A stretch of DNA of 16,592 bases from Bacillota bacterium (GCA_017619905.1 JAFZRK010000035.1:1-16592); one strand, 5' to 3'. Positions 6,707 through 13,932 are shown, counted from the first letter of the stretch. Notes: generated by a model not told the origin, from the letters alone. Numbers and translations: made by a program.

Positions 6707-7258
6707 TTGAAGAAAACGCTGGGTTCCTGGAGCGGAATGCGCAGGTATCTGGAAAAGGAGATGCCTGCAGACTCGCTCAAAGGAAGAGTAAGATACAACT
6801 GTACGACTTATGTCGGCATGGACGGATGCCATATCTTCGAGGTCTTTTTTGACGGTGAACTTTTCAAGCAGTTCTCCTGGGAGACCGTTAACTCGTATTT
6901 CATCGGGATGGGGCTTTCGGAAAAGCAGCATCCCATGGATATCGCGGATTACTGGGCGGACTACCGCGGCCTGCTTGCGCAGTATCCGATGGATGCGCGC
7001 ACGGAGTACACGGACGGAGAATTCGCCCAGGCCCTTGAAATATACAGGAATTCGGGCATAAAGGAGAGCCGGGAGTCGAACGACCCAATAGTAAAGATGT
7101 TCGCTCTTTTAGACAGACGGACCGGCAGGCGGGCGCTCGAAAAGCTGGCGGACAGTCTTGAGGACTGGCCCGGATGGCTGCGCGAAGTCTATCGCTTCCG
7201 GATGGAAGCTGAAGCTGATCATACCAGGCAGAGGAGGAACGACAATGGAATTCAGTGA
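6707..7258 (+). CDS. SF0329-like protein of unknown function
   Basis: A predicted soluble protein of 183 residues with no signal peptide or membrane segment. I recognise a likely SF0329-family pattern. The N-terminal part has a tryptophan, LEKEMPADSLKGRVRYNCT at 15-33 and a central FEVFFDGELF, and the C-terminal part has SNDPIVKMFALLDRRTGRRALEKL followed by a Trp-containing tail. The family has no established biochemical role. The start is probably TTG at 6707, preceded by GGGAG (6693-6697) at 9-nt spacing; no ATG fits better. The 3' end overlaps the nitroreductase start by 14 nt, so the two are likely co-transcribed. The family call is from memory of the motif pattern and could be wrong. Confidence 0.75.
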   Translation: MKKTLGSWSGMRRYLEKEMPADSLKGRVRYNCTTYVGMDGCHIFEVFFDGELFKQFSWETVNSYFIGMGLSEKQHPMDIADYWADYRGLLAQYPMDARTEYTDGEFAQALEIYRNSGIKESRESNDPIVKMFALLDRRTGRRALEKLADSLEDWPGWLREVYRFRMEAEADHTRQRRNDNGIQ

Positions 7259-7772
7259 ACTCATCAAAGTCCGCCGCAGCATACGCAAGTACAAGGCCGC
7301 GCCTTCGCACGAAGAACTGGCCGCCATTCTTAAGGAGGCGCAGCAGGCGCCATCGTGGAAGAACCTGCAGACCGCAAGATGCTACGTAGTGGAGTCTCCG
7401 GAAAAGATCGCGGAGGTACGCACGCAGGGGCTCCCGGAAGGCAACCGGTCCAAGGCGGAGAACGCCGCGCTCATCGTAACGACCTACGTAAAGGACCTGT
7501 CGGGATTTAACGCCGGCGTCGCGGCAAACGCGGTCGGAAACGGCTGGGGCGCCTACGATCTGGGGCTCCACGACGCCTACCTTATCCTTGCGGCTTCAAA
7601 CGCTGGATACGACACGCTTATAATGGGCATACGCAACGGGGACGCCATCCGCGAAGCGCTGGGCATTCCGGACAGCGAGACGGTAATGTCCGTGATAGCC
7701 ATCGGAAAGCGCGCCGAGGAGCCAGGAATAAGGCCTCGCAAGGAACCGGAAGAAGTCATAAGATACTGCTGA
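7245..7772 (+). CDS. Small nitroreductase-family FMN oxidoreductase
   Basis: A flavin-dependent NAD(P)H oxidoreductase of the nitroreductase fold; the physiological substrate is unknown. RRSIRKY (10-16) is the N-terminal FMN-phosphate-binding motif, followed by APSWKNLQTARCYVV (35-49), where Asn40 and Gln42 sit in the usual flavin-contact pattern. The C-terminal RPRKEPEEVIRY matches the family's RKP..E.v.y ending. At 175 residues it is a compact member. I use the ATG at 7245 because GAGGAGG (7231-7237) lies 7 bases before it; 29 further upstream codons in frame lie inside the previous gene. It is followed by a bidirectional terminator. Confidence 0.92.
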   Translation: MEFSELIKVRRSIRKYKAAPSHEELAAILKEAQQAPSWKNLQTARCYVVESPEKIAEVRTQGLPEGNRSKAENAALIVTTYVKDLSGFNAGVAANAVGNGWGAYDLGLHDAYLILAASNAGYDTLIMGIRNGDAIREALGIPDSETVMSVIAIGKRAEEPGIRPRKEPEEVIRYC

Positions 7773-7831
7773 CAGCAGCGCTGGCTGCTGCAGAGAACCG
7801 GCCTCGCGTTCATAAAATCAAGCAAACATAA

Positions 7832-7866
7832 AAGGCGGATCGATCTGATCCGCCTTGTTGTTTTTT
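7832..7866. terminator. Bidirectional terminator between nitroreductase and aroA-like genes
   Basis: A perfect 10-bp stem, AAGGCGGATC (7832-7841) with GATCCGCCTT (7847-7856), and a 5-base loop. On the + strand it is followed by GTTGTTTTTTG. On the - strand the stem runs into TTTTATG. It can therefore serve both convergent genes. A separate 7-bp hairpin at 7773-7790 (CAGCAGC/GCTGCTG) has no T run. Confidence 0.85.
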
Positions 7867-7921
7867 GTGAAAGAGCTGTCCCGAAAGTCCGTGTTTTGTA
7901 ACGGATGTACCGCCTCCGGAG

Positions 7922-9160
7922 CTACAGGATCTCGTATTTTCCGCCGAGGGTCTTGAAGTCCTCCAGGAAGTTCCGGTAGATCTTCTCCGGGGTGAACTCG
8001 CTGTCCAGGATTATCGGACGTACGAGCTTGGACGACGCCAGCGCCATGGACATGAATCTCCACGGATCCCTGTGGCAGTTTATCTTAAGATCCTCCGGGT
8101 ACTCCGGCTTGCCGGTGCCCTCTATGTGCAGACCGTCCGCCGTGAGCGTGGTCTTCTGGCCCAAAGCGTTGCATATCTCCGCCATTACCGCCAGCCGGTC
8201 GGACTCCTTGCTCCGGAGCTGAGGCACGCCGCTTATCGTTACCGTTGCGCCCTTTACCGCGGACATGGCCGCGTAGAAGCTTGCCAAGCTGGGGCAGGTG
8301 GAAGCGTCAAAATCCAGCTCCGCGTAGTCCTGCGCTATGAACGGGAACTCCTTGGCAACGTCCCTGTAGAGCTGGGGCGAATCGTTGGGCAGCTCCGTCA
8401 TGATAACGTCGCCGCTCCTTTCTCCGCTGGCCGCTCCGGCAGCCACCCACAGAGCCGCAAGGCCCCAGTCGTTCTCGGTGCTTATCTCTCCGGGAGACTC
8501 GTAGTACTGCCTGCCCGGAACGTAGTATCCGTAGTCCGTCTTCTCTATTCTGACGCCGAAGGCCGCCATCGATCTTATCGTAAGGTCCACGAAGGAGCTG
8601 TCGATCAGCGGCGAAGCCAGCTTTATGGTGCTGGGCCCGGGAAGCAGCGGCAGAGCCATGAGAATGGCGCTTATGAACTGCGACCCTTCGTTGCCCTCGA
8701 ACACGTATTCGCCGGGTTCCAGCCGTCCCTGCATGGTAAACGGCAGGGAGAACTTGGAGAAGCGCACTCCGCGTATGGCCATCCTTCCGGTAAGCGGGAA
8801 GAGCTTCCTTCTGGGAAGACTGCCGCTCGCCTTGCAGTTGGCGCGTATTCCGAACGCTCCCGCCAGCGCTATGGCTATCCTGGAGCTCGTGGCGCTCTGC
8901 CCGAAGTTGAAATCCGCTATCTGTCCCAGTATGTTCTTGGGGAAAGGCGTTACGGTGCAGCTGTCTCCGCTCCTTACCACTATGCAGCCCAGCGCCTCCA
9001 GGCACCTTATCGTGGTGTCCACGTCCTCGCAGTCCGGAACGTTGCGCACCGTGGTGGGTCTGGACGGAATGCTGGACATGAACAGCAGCCGCTGCGCGTG
9101 CGCGTGCGACGCGGGGGCCTTAAGCTGTCCACTGAATACCGAAGGGTAAATTCTGATCAT
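7922..9160 (-). CDS. aroA: AroA-family (EPSP synthase-like) protein with altered active site
   Basis: A homologue of 3-phosphoshikimate 1-carboxyvinyltransferase, the sixth shikimate-pathway enzyme. Both lobes of the fold are recognisable: PASHAHAQRLL near 16-26, FGQSATSSR (86-94), EGSQFISAILMALPL, SSFVDLTIRSMAAFGV and RSKESDR (316-322). Several residues used by E. coli EPSP synthase look changed. Lys22 aligns with His19, Ser23 with Ala20, Gly96 with Ala90, and DHR (384-386) with DPWR (365-368). The Asp313 region reads TCPSLAS, though gap placement there is uncertain. Arg24, Arg94 and Glu319 (of KESDR) are kept. The true start is the ATG at 9160: GGAGG (9167-9171) is 6 bases before it but abuts the ATG at 9166. 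The gene stands alone, not in an aro cluster. It may be a divergent EPSP synthase or a repurposed paralogue. Confidence 0.85.
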   Translation of the reverse strand: MIRIYPSVFSGQLKAPASHAHAQRLLFMSSIPSRPTTVRNVPDCEDVDTTIRCLEALGCIVVRSGDSCTVTPFPKNILGQIADFNFGQSATSSRIAIALAGAFGIRANCKASGSLPRRKLFPLTGRMAIRGVRFSKFSLPFTMQGRLEPGEYVFEGNEGSQFISAILMALPLLPGPSTIKLASPLIDSSFVDLTIRSMAAFGVRIEKTDYGYYVPGRQYYESPGEISTENDWGLAALWVAAGAASGERSGDVIMTELPNDSPQLYRDVAKEFPFIAQDYAELDFDASTCPSLASFYAAMSAVKGATVTISGVPQLRSKESDRLAVMAEICNALGQKTTLTADGLHIEGTGKPEYPEDLKINCHRDPWRFMSMALASSKLVRPIILDSEFTPEKIYRNFLEDFKTLGGKYEIL

Positions 9161-9177
9161 GGTCATCCTCCGAAGCG

Positions 9178-9206
9178 ATTATACTATTTTTTCAACGCAA
9201 AGACAA
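9178..9206 (-). promoter_or_regulatory. Promoter for the aroA-like gene
   Basis: On the - strand, TTGTCT (9206-9201) and a perfect TATAAT (9183-9178) are 17 bp apart. Transcription would begin near 9171, leaving only a very short leader that barely includes the GGAGG ribosome binding site. Its -35 box overlaps the -35 box of the divergent fbp promoter. Confidence 0.6.
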
Positions 9207-9229
9207 TCAGCATTAAAATGTGCTATAAT
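9200..9229 (+). promoter_or_regulatory. Promoter for fbp, extended -10 type
   Basis: TGCTATAAT (9221-9229) is an extended -10 box. A weak -35 AAGACA (9200-9205) lies 18 bp upstream. The overlap with the aroA-like promoter suggests the two compete or are jointly controlled. Confidence 0.6.
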
Positions 9230-9258
9230 AAACTATCTATGCAGTCAAGGAGGCGCAC

Positions 9259-11148
9259 ATGCAGATCAGCGAAAGCAAGATGGAGTATCTTAAGCTTCTG
9301 GCCCGCACCTACAAGACGGAGGACGAAGTCGAAGCCGAGATCGTCAACCTCATGACTATCCAGAACCTGCCCAAGGGCACGGACTATTTCATGAGCGACA
9401 TCCACGCGGAGTACGAGGCCTTCCTGCACATACTCAGGAACGCTTCCGGAACCATAAAGCGGAGGATAGACGAGATCTTCCCGGACATGGACGACGCCGA
9501 GCGCCGCACCCTGGCCACGCTCATCTACTACCCCAGAGAAAAGCTGGAGCTGATGCTCCCGGAAATAAAAGATAAAAAGGCATTCTACAGGGACACCCTT
9601 AAGAAGCTCGTTCGGCTGCTGGAGGTGTCCACCTTCAAGTTCACAAGATCCTACGTCAGAAAGCGCATGCCGGACAAGTACGCCTACACGCTGGAGGAGC
9701 TCATCTACGGAAGCAGCTCCGCTATGGCTTACGGAGGCGTCAACCATCAGGACTACATCATAGACTCCATAGTTGAGGTCGGCTGCGCGGACGACTTCAT
9801 AATCATAATCAGCGGTCTTATCTCCAGAGTGTCGATCTTCCGTCTGCACATCCTGGGCGACGTCTACGACAGAGGCCCCGCGGGAGAGCTGGTCATCGAC
9901 ACCCTCATGAAATATCCCAACGTGGACATCCAGTGGGGCAACCACGACATACTCTGGATGGGCGCCGCGGCGGGCAACAGGGCCTGCATAGCCAACGTCG
10001 TAAGGAACTGCACCAAGTACGACAACATCCACACGCTGGAGGTGGGCTACGGAATAAGTCTGCGCAAGCTGGAGACCTTCGCGCTGCGCAACTATCCCAA
10101 GGCTGACAACCCCATGATGATGGCCTCCGCCATGATACAGTTCAAGGTGGAGGGGCAGCTGATAAAGAAGCACAAGCACTACGAGATGGAGTCGCTTCTG
10201 CTTCTGGACAAGATCAACTTTGAGGATCATACGATAAACATAGGCGGCAAGGTCTACAAACTGAACAGCAGCGACTTTCCGACCGTGGATCCCGCGGACC
10301 CGTACAAGCTTACGGCCGAAGAAGAGGAGATAATGCAGGACTTCGAGAAGGAGTTCGCGGAGAGCCGCATCCTGCAGCAGCACGTAAGATACCTCTTCGA
10401 TTACGGCAGCTTCTACAAAGTGCTGAACGGCAACCTGCTGTTCCACGGCTGCATACCCATGACCGCGGACGGCGAGTTCGACCCCATAAACACCGAGGAC
10501 GGCTACAAGTACGGCAAGGAATGGTTCGACTACGCGGAGAAACTGGTGCGCACCGGCTATTTCAGCAAGGGCGGCAGGGACAAGCAGCGCGGCGTGGACC
10601 TGTTCTGGTACCTGTGGTGCGGCTACAAGAGCCCTATGTTCGGCAAGGAGAAGATCACCACGTTCGAGCGTCTCTTCATAGACGACAAGGAGACCCACGT
10701 GGAAAAGAAGAACCCGTACTACGAGCTCTACGACCGTGTGGACGTCGTCGAAAAGCTTCTGAAGGAGTTCGGCGGCGATCCGGAGAACGGAATAGTGATA
10801 AACGGCCACGTGCCGGTAAAGAAGGGCAGCAGCCCAATACACGCCGGCGGACGGCTGATAGTCATCGACGGCGGCTTCGCCAAGGCGTACCAGAAGACCA
10901 CGGGCATAGCCGGCTACACGCTGGTCCAGAACTCCAACGGTTTCCTGCTCTCCGCCCACGACGCCTTCACCACCAAGGAAAGGGCCGTCGCGGAGGAGCT
11001 GGACATAAAGACCATACCGGTCCAGAAAGAGCCCGTTAAGAACAGGATAAGGAACAAGGACACGGACGCCGGAAGGGCAAGGGCGGTGGAGATCGACAAT
11101 CTGAAGCTCCTGCTCGAGGCGTACAAGGCAGGTCTTATTAAGCAGTAA
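9259..11148 (+). CDS. fbp: Class III fructose-1,6-bisphosphatase
   Basis: Hydrolyses fructose 1,6-bisphosphate to fructose 6-phosphate in gluconeogenesis, a cytosolic enzyme of the Bacillota-type class III family. The fold contains metallophosphatase motifs in order: MSDIHAEYEAF with Asp47 and His49, LGDVYDRGP (199-207), WGNHDILWMG with Asn228-His229, and NGHVPVKKG (515-523). Length is 629 residues, slightly shorter than the roughly 670 of the Bacillus enzyme. The strong AAGGAGG (9247-9253) is 5 bases before the ATG. It has its own promoter shared back to back with the aroA-like gene. The next gene lies 72 bp downstream with no terminator between them, so read-through is likely. Nothing looks disrupted. 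Confidence 0.97.
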   Translation: MQISESKMEYLKLLARTYKTEDEVEAEIVNLMTIQNLPKGTDYFMSDIHAEYEAFLHILRNASGTIKRRIDEIFPDMDDAERRTLATLIYYPREKLELMLPEIKDKKAFYRDTLKKLVRLLEVSTFKFTRSYVRKRMPDKYAYTLEELIYGSSSAMAYGGVNHQDYIIDSIVEVGCADDFIIIISGLISRVSIFRLHILGDVYDRGPAGELVIDTLMKYPNVDIQWGNHDILWMGAAAGNRACIANVVRNCTKYDNIHTLEVGYGISLRKLETFALRNYPKADNPMMMASAMIQFKVEGQLIKKHKHYEMESLLLLDKINFEDHTINIGGKVYKLNSSDFPTVDPADPYKLTAEEEEIMQDFEKEFAESRILQQHVRYLFDYGSFYKVLNGNLLFHGCIPMTADGEFDPINTEDGYKYGKEWFDYAEKLVRTGYFSKGGRDKQRGVDLFWYLWCGYKSPMFGKEKITTFERLFIDDKETHVEKKNPYYELYDRVDVVEKLLKEFGGDPENGIVINGHVPVKKGSSPIHAGGRLIVIDGGFAKAYQKTTGIAGYTLVQNSNGFLLSAHDAFTTKERAVAEELDIKTIPVQKEPVKNRIRNKDTDAGRARAVEIDNLKLLLEAYKAGLIKQ

Positions 11149-11220
11149 CGTCCGGAGCGCAGGCAGGGCTGCGCAGGGTCCGGAACACACAGTATCATTC
11201 AAAAGGGTCAGTTACAGTAA

Positions 11221-12831
11221 ATGTCGGAAGAGAACAACGCTAAAAAAACATTCGTTGCCGGAGCTGCTCTGCTGGGCGTGGCAGGGGTGCTGGTAAAGCT
11301 CCTGGGAGTATTCTTCAGGATACCCCTGGGCAACATAATCGGAGCGGACGGTCTGGGCTATTACCAGACGGCCTATCCCATGTATATCCTTATGCTTACG
11401 GTGTCGTCGTCGGGACTGCCTACGGCCATATCGCGCATGATAGCCGAAAGGCGCTCCACGGGCGATTATTATGAGGCAAACAGGGTATTCAGGATATCGT
11501 TCAAGGTGATGGCCGCGCTGGGCCTCGCCACGGCTGTCATAGTCTATATCTTTGCCCCGTGGATCACTAAACTCCAGGGCGAGCCGGACGCTGTCTACGC
11601 GCTGCGGACCACAGTTCCGGCGCTTCTTCTCTGTCCTGTCATGAGTTGCTACAGGGGCTATTTCCAGGGGCGGAAGTCCATGGGACCGACGGCTGTATCG
11701 CAGGTGGTGGAGCAGGTCTTCCGCGTAGGAATAGGCCTTGCGCTCGCCTATCTTCTGCTGCCCAGGGGCAAGGCTCACGCTGCCGCAGGCGGAAGCTTCG
11801 GAGCAAGCGCAGGCGCACTGTTCGGTCTTATCGCGGTGCTGTTCGTATTCGTGCGTCACAGGCCTGTAATGGTGGCGGAGATAAGGGAGTCCGGACGCAA
11901 GCCGATCCAGCCGACTTCCGGAATAGTCCGCGATCTTTTCGCGATAGCCATACCGATCACCATAGGCGCCTGCATAATGCCTATCCTCAACTGGATAGAC
12001 ACTCTTATAGTCAAGAACGTTCTGGTGGACATAGTAGGCTATACGGACGCAGCCGCAAGGAGTCTTTACGGCGAACTCTCCGGCATGGCCGCACCTATCA
12101 TCAACTTCCCGCAGGTGCTTACGCAGGCGATATGCCTCAGTCTGGTGCCTGTTATTACCGACGCATTCAAACGCGACGACATGGACTTCGTCCGCAAGAA
12201 CAGCGCCCTGGGGATGCGCTACGCGGCGCTGATCGGTCTCCCGTGCTCCATAGGCATGATAGTACTTGCAAGGCCCATAATGCAGCTCTTCTATTCCAGC
12301 CAGCCGGAGAGCATTGCCAACGCGTCGGCCTGTCTTGCGTACTACGCTGTAGGGCTGTTCTTCCTTGCCGCAGTGCACGCGCTCACCGGAGTCCTGCAGG
12401 GCATAGGAAAGCAGGGCATACCTGTAAAGAATCTGTTCATAGGCGCCGTCGTAAAGGTGGCTGTAACGTACTTGCTCACCCAGATACCGTCGATAAACGT
12501 CAAGGGCGCCGCGATAGGGACCACCTGCGCATACATCGTGGCCTGCTGGCTGAATCTGGCGGCGGTAAGGCGCTTCGCCGGAATGAAGCTGGATCTTAAG
12601 CTGATGCTCATAGGTCCGCTGATCTCTTCCGCTGTAATGGGCGCCGCGGCGTTCGCCGTGTACAGGGTGCTGAGCAGCAGGATGGGCAACGCAGTGTCCA
12701 CTCTTGCAGCGGTCTTCGCGGGGGTCGTGGTGTACGTCATAATGGTGTTCGTCACCCGCTCGATAAAGATGGACGAACTGTCCTCCGTGCCCGGTTTCAG
12801 GAAACTCAGCCGCCTGCTCAAGAGAAAGTGA
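11221..12831 (+). CDS. SpoVB/MurJ-type polysaccharide or lipid II flippase (MOP superfamily)
   Basis: A polytopic membrane protein of 536 residues, predicted to move lipid-linked cell-wall or polysaccharide precursors across the membrane. The opening region (GAALLGVAGVLVKLLGVFFRIPLGNIIG, then GLGYYQTAYPMY and SSSGLPTAISRMIAE) is characteristic of SpoVB/YtgP-type members. The remainder alternates hydrophobic segments consistent with about 14 membrane spans and ends in a basic tail. SpoVB serves spore cortex formation and YtgP/MurJ serves vegetative peptidoglycan; which applies here cannot be decided from sequence, and no other sporulation gene is in the window. The ribosome binding site is poor: AAAAGGG at 11201-11207 is 13 bases from the ATG. 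The gene is followed by a strong terminator. Confidence 0.9.
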   Translation: MSEENNAKKTFVAGAALLGVAGVLVKLLGVFFRIPLGNIIGADGLGYYQTAYPMYILMLTVSSSGLPTAISRMIAERRSTGDYYEANRVFRISFKVMAALGLATAVIVYIFAPWITKLQGEPDAVYALRTTVPALLLCPVMSCYRGYFQGRKSMGPTAVSQVVEQVFRVGIGLALAYLLLPRGKAHAAAGGSFGASAGALFGLIAVLFVFVRHRPVMVAEIRESGRKPIQPTSGIVRDLFAIAIPITIGACIMPILNWIDTLIVKNVLVDIVGYTDAAARSLYGELSGMAAPIINFPQVLTQAICLSLVPVITDAFKRDDMDFVRKNSALGMRYAALIGLPCSIGMIVLARPIMQLFYSSQPESIANASACLAYYAVGLFFLAAVHALTGVLQGIGKQGIPVKNLFIGAVVKVAVTYLLTQIPSINVKGAAIGTTCAYIVACWLNLAAVRRFAGMKLDLKLMLIGPLISSAVMGAAAFAVYRVLSSRMGNAVSTLAAVFAGVVVYVIMVFVTRSIKMDELSSVPGFRKLSRLLKRK

Positions 12832-12852
12832 TCATACGATTGCTGCCTGATG

Positions 12853-12884
12853 CGCCGCCCTCTTTCCGGGGGCGGCGGTTTTTT
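12853..12884 (+). terminator. Intrinsic terminator of the flippase gene
   Basis: An 8-bp GC-rich stem, CGCCGCCC (12853-12860) with GGGCGGCG (12870-12877), followed one base later by six T residues (12879-12884). It lies about 20 bp after the flippase stop codon. Confidence 0.9.
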
Positions 12885-12916
12885 CGTATTTGGCGCGATC
12901 GTGCGGAATACGAAAA
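12881..12916. repeat. Inverted repeat directly after the flippase terminator
   Basis: TTTTCGTATT (12881-12890) and AATACGAAAA (12907-12916) form a perfect 10-bp inverted repeat with a 16-base, GC-rich spacer that contains CGATCG. Its left arm shares the terminator's T run. It could be a second stem, an operator, or the edge of an inserted sequence. Confidence 0.6.
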
Positions 12917-12921
12917 GGCGT

Positions 12922-13079
12922 GGCAGCGGATCGCGGTTTCGAAGCGCTCCGGAGCGGTAGAAGAGACTTTTCACTGAGGAGCTTCTGCGAAGTCGTTAGG
13001 TACGAACTGAGCAGCAAAGCTCCTTGAAAAGACTCTGCGTGAAGCCGCGAAGCGGGCTGAGAAAAAGCGATCCGCTGCC
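12922..13079. ncRNA. Large structured element, possible unassigned non-coding RNA
   Basis: The ends form a perfect 13-bp helix: 12922-12934 with 13067-13079. Inside is a 19-bp arm: 12962-12965 with 13033-13036, 12967-12973 with 13025-13031 and 12977-12984 with 13017-13024. It is capped by CTGC/GCAG (12985-12988 with 13011-13014) and a small stem-loop (12993-12996 with 13002-13005). Two short hairpins flank the arm, at 12945-12956 and 13045-13055, giving a four-way junction. An alternative 9-bp pairing, 12932-12940 with 13041-13049, competes with part of this and would make a long rod. No ORF here looks real. I see no convincing promoter on the + strand and no target-site duplication. A 6S-like RNA, an unknown sRNA or a small inverted-repeat element are all possible. 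Confidence 0.5.
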
Positions 13080-13116
13080 TCACCTGCAGATATAGTGTCC
13101 GCACCTGTGCCAAATC

Positions 13117-13148
13117 CCGAAAAATGTTGATTTTTTAAGCTTTTTCGG
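13117..13148. repeat. AT-rich hairpin upstream of the hup promoter
   Basis: CCGAAAAA (13117-13124) pairs with TTTTTCGG (13141-13148) across a 16-base loop, followed by CATTTTTG. It could act as a weak terminator for anything transcribed through the preceding structured element, or as an upstream regulatory site for hup, whose -35 box begins at 13160. Confidence 0.45.
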
Positions 13149-13159
13149 CATTTTTGATG

Positions 13160-13187
13160 TTGACTTATTCGGTGAAATCGGTACAAT
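13160..13187 (+). promoter_or_regulatory. Promoter of hup
   Basis: TTGACT (13160-13165) and TACAAT (13182-13187) are 16 bp apart, giving a start near 13194 and a leader of about 59 bases. The upstream DNA is rich in A and T runs, as in strong promoters. Confidence 0.75.
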
Positions 13188-13252
13188 ATTAAGTGAACAG
13201 AAAATCGTTCAATAGGCACATCAACAGCCAATAATTTTATAGGAGGAATAAA

Positions 13253-13534
13253 ATGAATAAGTCTGAATTAGTAGCAAGCGTAGCAGCTAAGACCGGCCTC
13301 ACCAAGAAGGATACGGAGATCACCGTTAACGCAGCGCTGGAAGCGCTGGAAGCAGAGCTCAAGAAGGGCGGAAAGGTACAGCTGATCGGATTCGGTACCT
13401 TCGAAGTTAAGGCCCGCAAGGCACGTCAGGGCAGAAACCCGCAGAAGCCGGGCGAAGTAGTTAAGATCCCCGCCAGCAAGGCACCCGTATTCAAGGCCGG
13501 CAAGGCACTCAAGGACGCTGTAAACAAGAAGTAA
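13253..13534 (+). CDS. hup: HU-family DNA-binding protein
   Basis: A small basic nucleoid protein that binds and bends DNA as a dimer. The 93 residues contain the whole HU pattern: MNKSELVASVAAKTGLTKKD helices, the GFGTFEV strand (46-52), the DNA-intercalating arm GRNPQKPGEVVKIPA with Pro63, and the C-terminal helix FKAGKALKDAVN. The arm has one extra residue relative to the common GRNPQTGE form. AGGAGG (13241-13246) lies 6 bases before the ATG. It is monocistronic, with its own promoter and terminator, and has a cleaner, more preferred codon set than its neighbours, as expected for a highly expressed gene. Confidence 0.97.
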   Translation: MNKSELVASVAAKTGLTKKDTEITVNAALEALEAELKKGGKVQLIGFGTFEVKARKARQGRNPQKPGEVVKIPASKAPVFKAGKALKDAVNKK

Positions 13535-13548
13535 TCAGGTCTATTCAC

Positions 13549-13779
13549 TTAAGGGCGGACCGTGTGTCCGCTCTTTTTTATTGCTTCCGCTATCAAAAGC
13601 ACAAGGAAGATAAGGACCAGTTTAGCAAAAGTCCATGCCGGTGAGATCAAATAGCTGACGATCCTGTAAATCGGATCCAGCGCGCCGAAAATGATTGCAG
13701 GCAGCAGCAGTCCCGCAGCCTGCTGCTGAGTCATGCCGCAGCGCTGTCTTAACGTTTTCAGGTTTTCGCCTATAGCCAT
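13549..13779 (-). CDS. Small ORF: start of an XRE-type HTH joined to a membrane segment
   Basis: The 76 residues begin with NLKTLRQRCGMTQQQAAGLL (6-25), which matches the first part of an XRE/Cro helix-turn-helix domain. The recognition helix and the rest of that domain are missing. The chain goes straight into hydrophobic segments at about 24-36 and 48-66 (TFAKLVLIFLVLLIAEAI) and a short basic tail. GAGGTGA upstream gives a good ribosome binding site, so it may be translated. Its end runs through the hup terminator. The best explanation is an in-frame deletion remnant of an HTH-membrane regulator; a genuine short membrane protein is the alternative. I cannot assign a function. Confidence 0.5.
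   Translation of the reverse strand: MAIGENLKTLRQRCGMTQQQAAGLLLPAIIFGALDPIYRIVSYLISPAWTFAKLVLIFLVLLIAEAIKKSGHTVRP
13552..13579 (+). terminator. Intrinsic terminator of hup
   Basis: A 9-bp stem (13552-13560 with 13566-13574, one G-U pair) and a 5-base loop run into six T residues (13574-13579). It overlaps the last codons of the convergent small ORF. Confidence 0.88.
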
Positions 13780-13876
13780 ATACGTTCACCTCGTTTCCAA
13801 CATAGCAAAACGATGTAGAGCGGTCAAGCAGAGAATTGTTGCGAAGTCGTTTTGGACACTGCGGGCAGCTTCTGCC

Positions 13877-13906
13877 TTGAACACATACCCATAAAAGTGA
13901 TATATT
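13877..13906 (+). promoter_or_regulatory. Likely promoter of the dehydratase/activase pair
   Basis: TTGAAC (13877-13882) and TATATT (13901-13906) are 18 bp apart. A perfect TATAAT also lies at 13906-13911 but has no -35 box at the right distance. The tract is extremely AT-rich relative to the genes. Confidence 0.5.
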
Positions 13907-13932
13907 ATAATTTAATATATATTGATATATTA
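13898..13932. repeat. Direct repeat TGATATATTA in the promoter region
   Basis: TGATATATTA occurs at 13898-13907 and 13923-13932, 25 bp apart, overlapping and following the likely -10 box. It might be a regulator-binding pair, or simply chance in A+T-only sequence. Confidence 0.4.

Noticed and set aside
7158..7244. Upstream in-frame extension of the nitroreductase
   Set aside because: These codons lie inside the preceding gene. The ATG at 7245 has a strong GAGGAGG and begins the family's usual N-terminus.
7773..7790. CAGCAGC/GCTGCTG hairpin after the nitroreductase as a terminator
   Set aside because: It has no T run, and a much better terminator follows at 7832-7866.
9223..11202. Long 659-codon open frame on the - strand across fbp
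   Set aside because: It is the antisense shadow of a clear class III FBPase in GC-rich DNA and has no recognisable domain. The open frame opposite aroA (8072-9355, +) and that opposite the activase (15117-16382, -) are rejected for the same reason.
12986..13851. Shared 12-mer TGCGAAGTCGTT at 12986-12997 and 13840-13851
   Set aside because: In 16.6 kb several chance 12-mer matches are expected, and the flanks do not extend the similarity.
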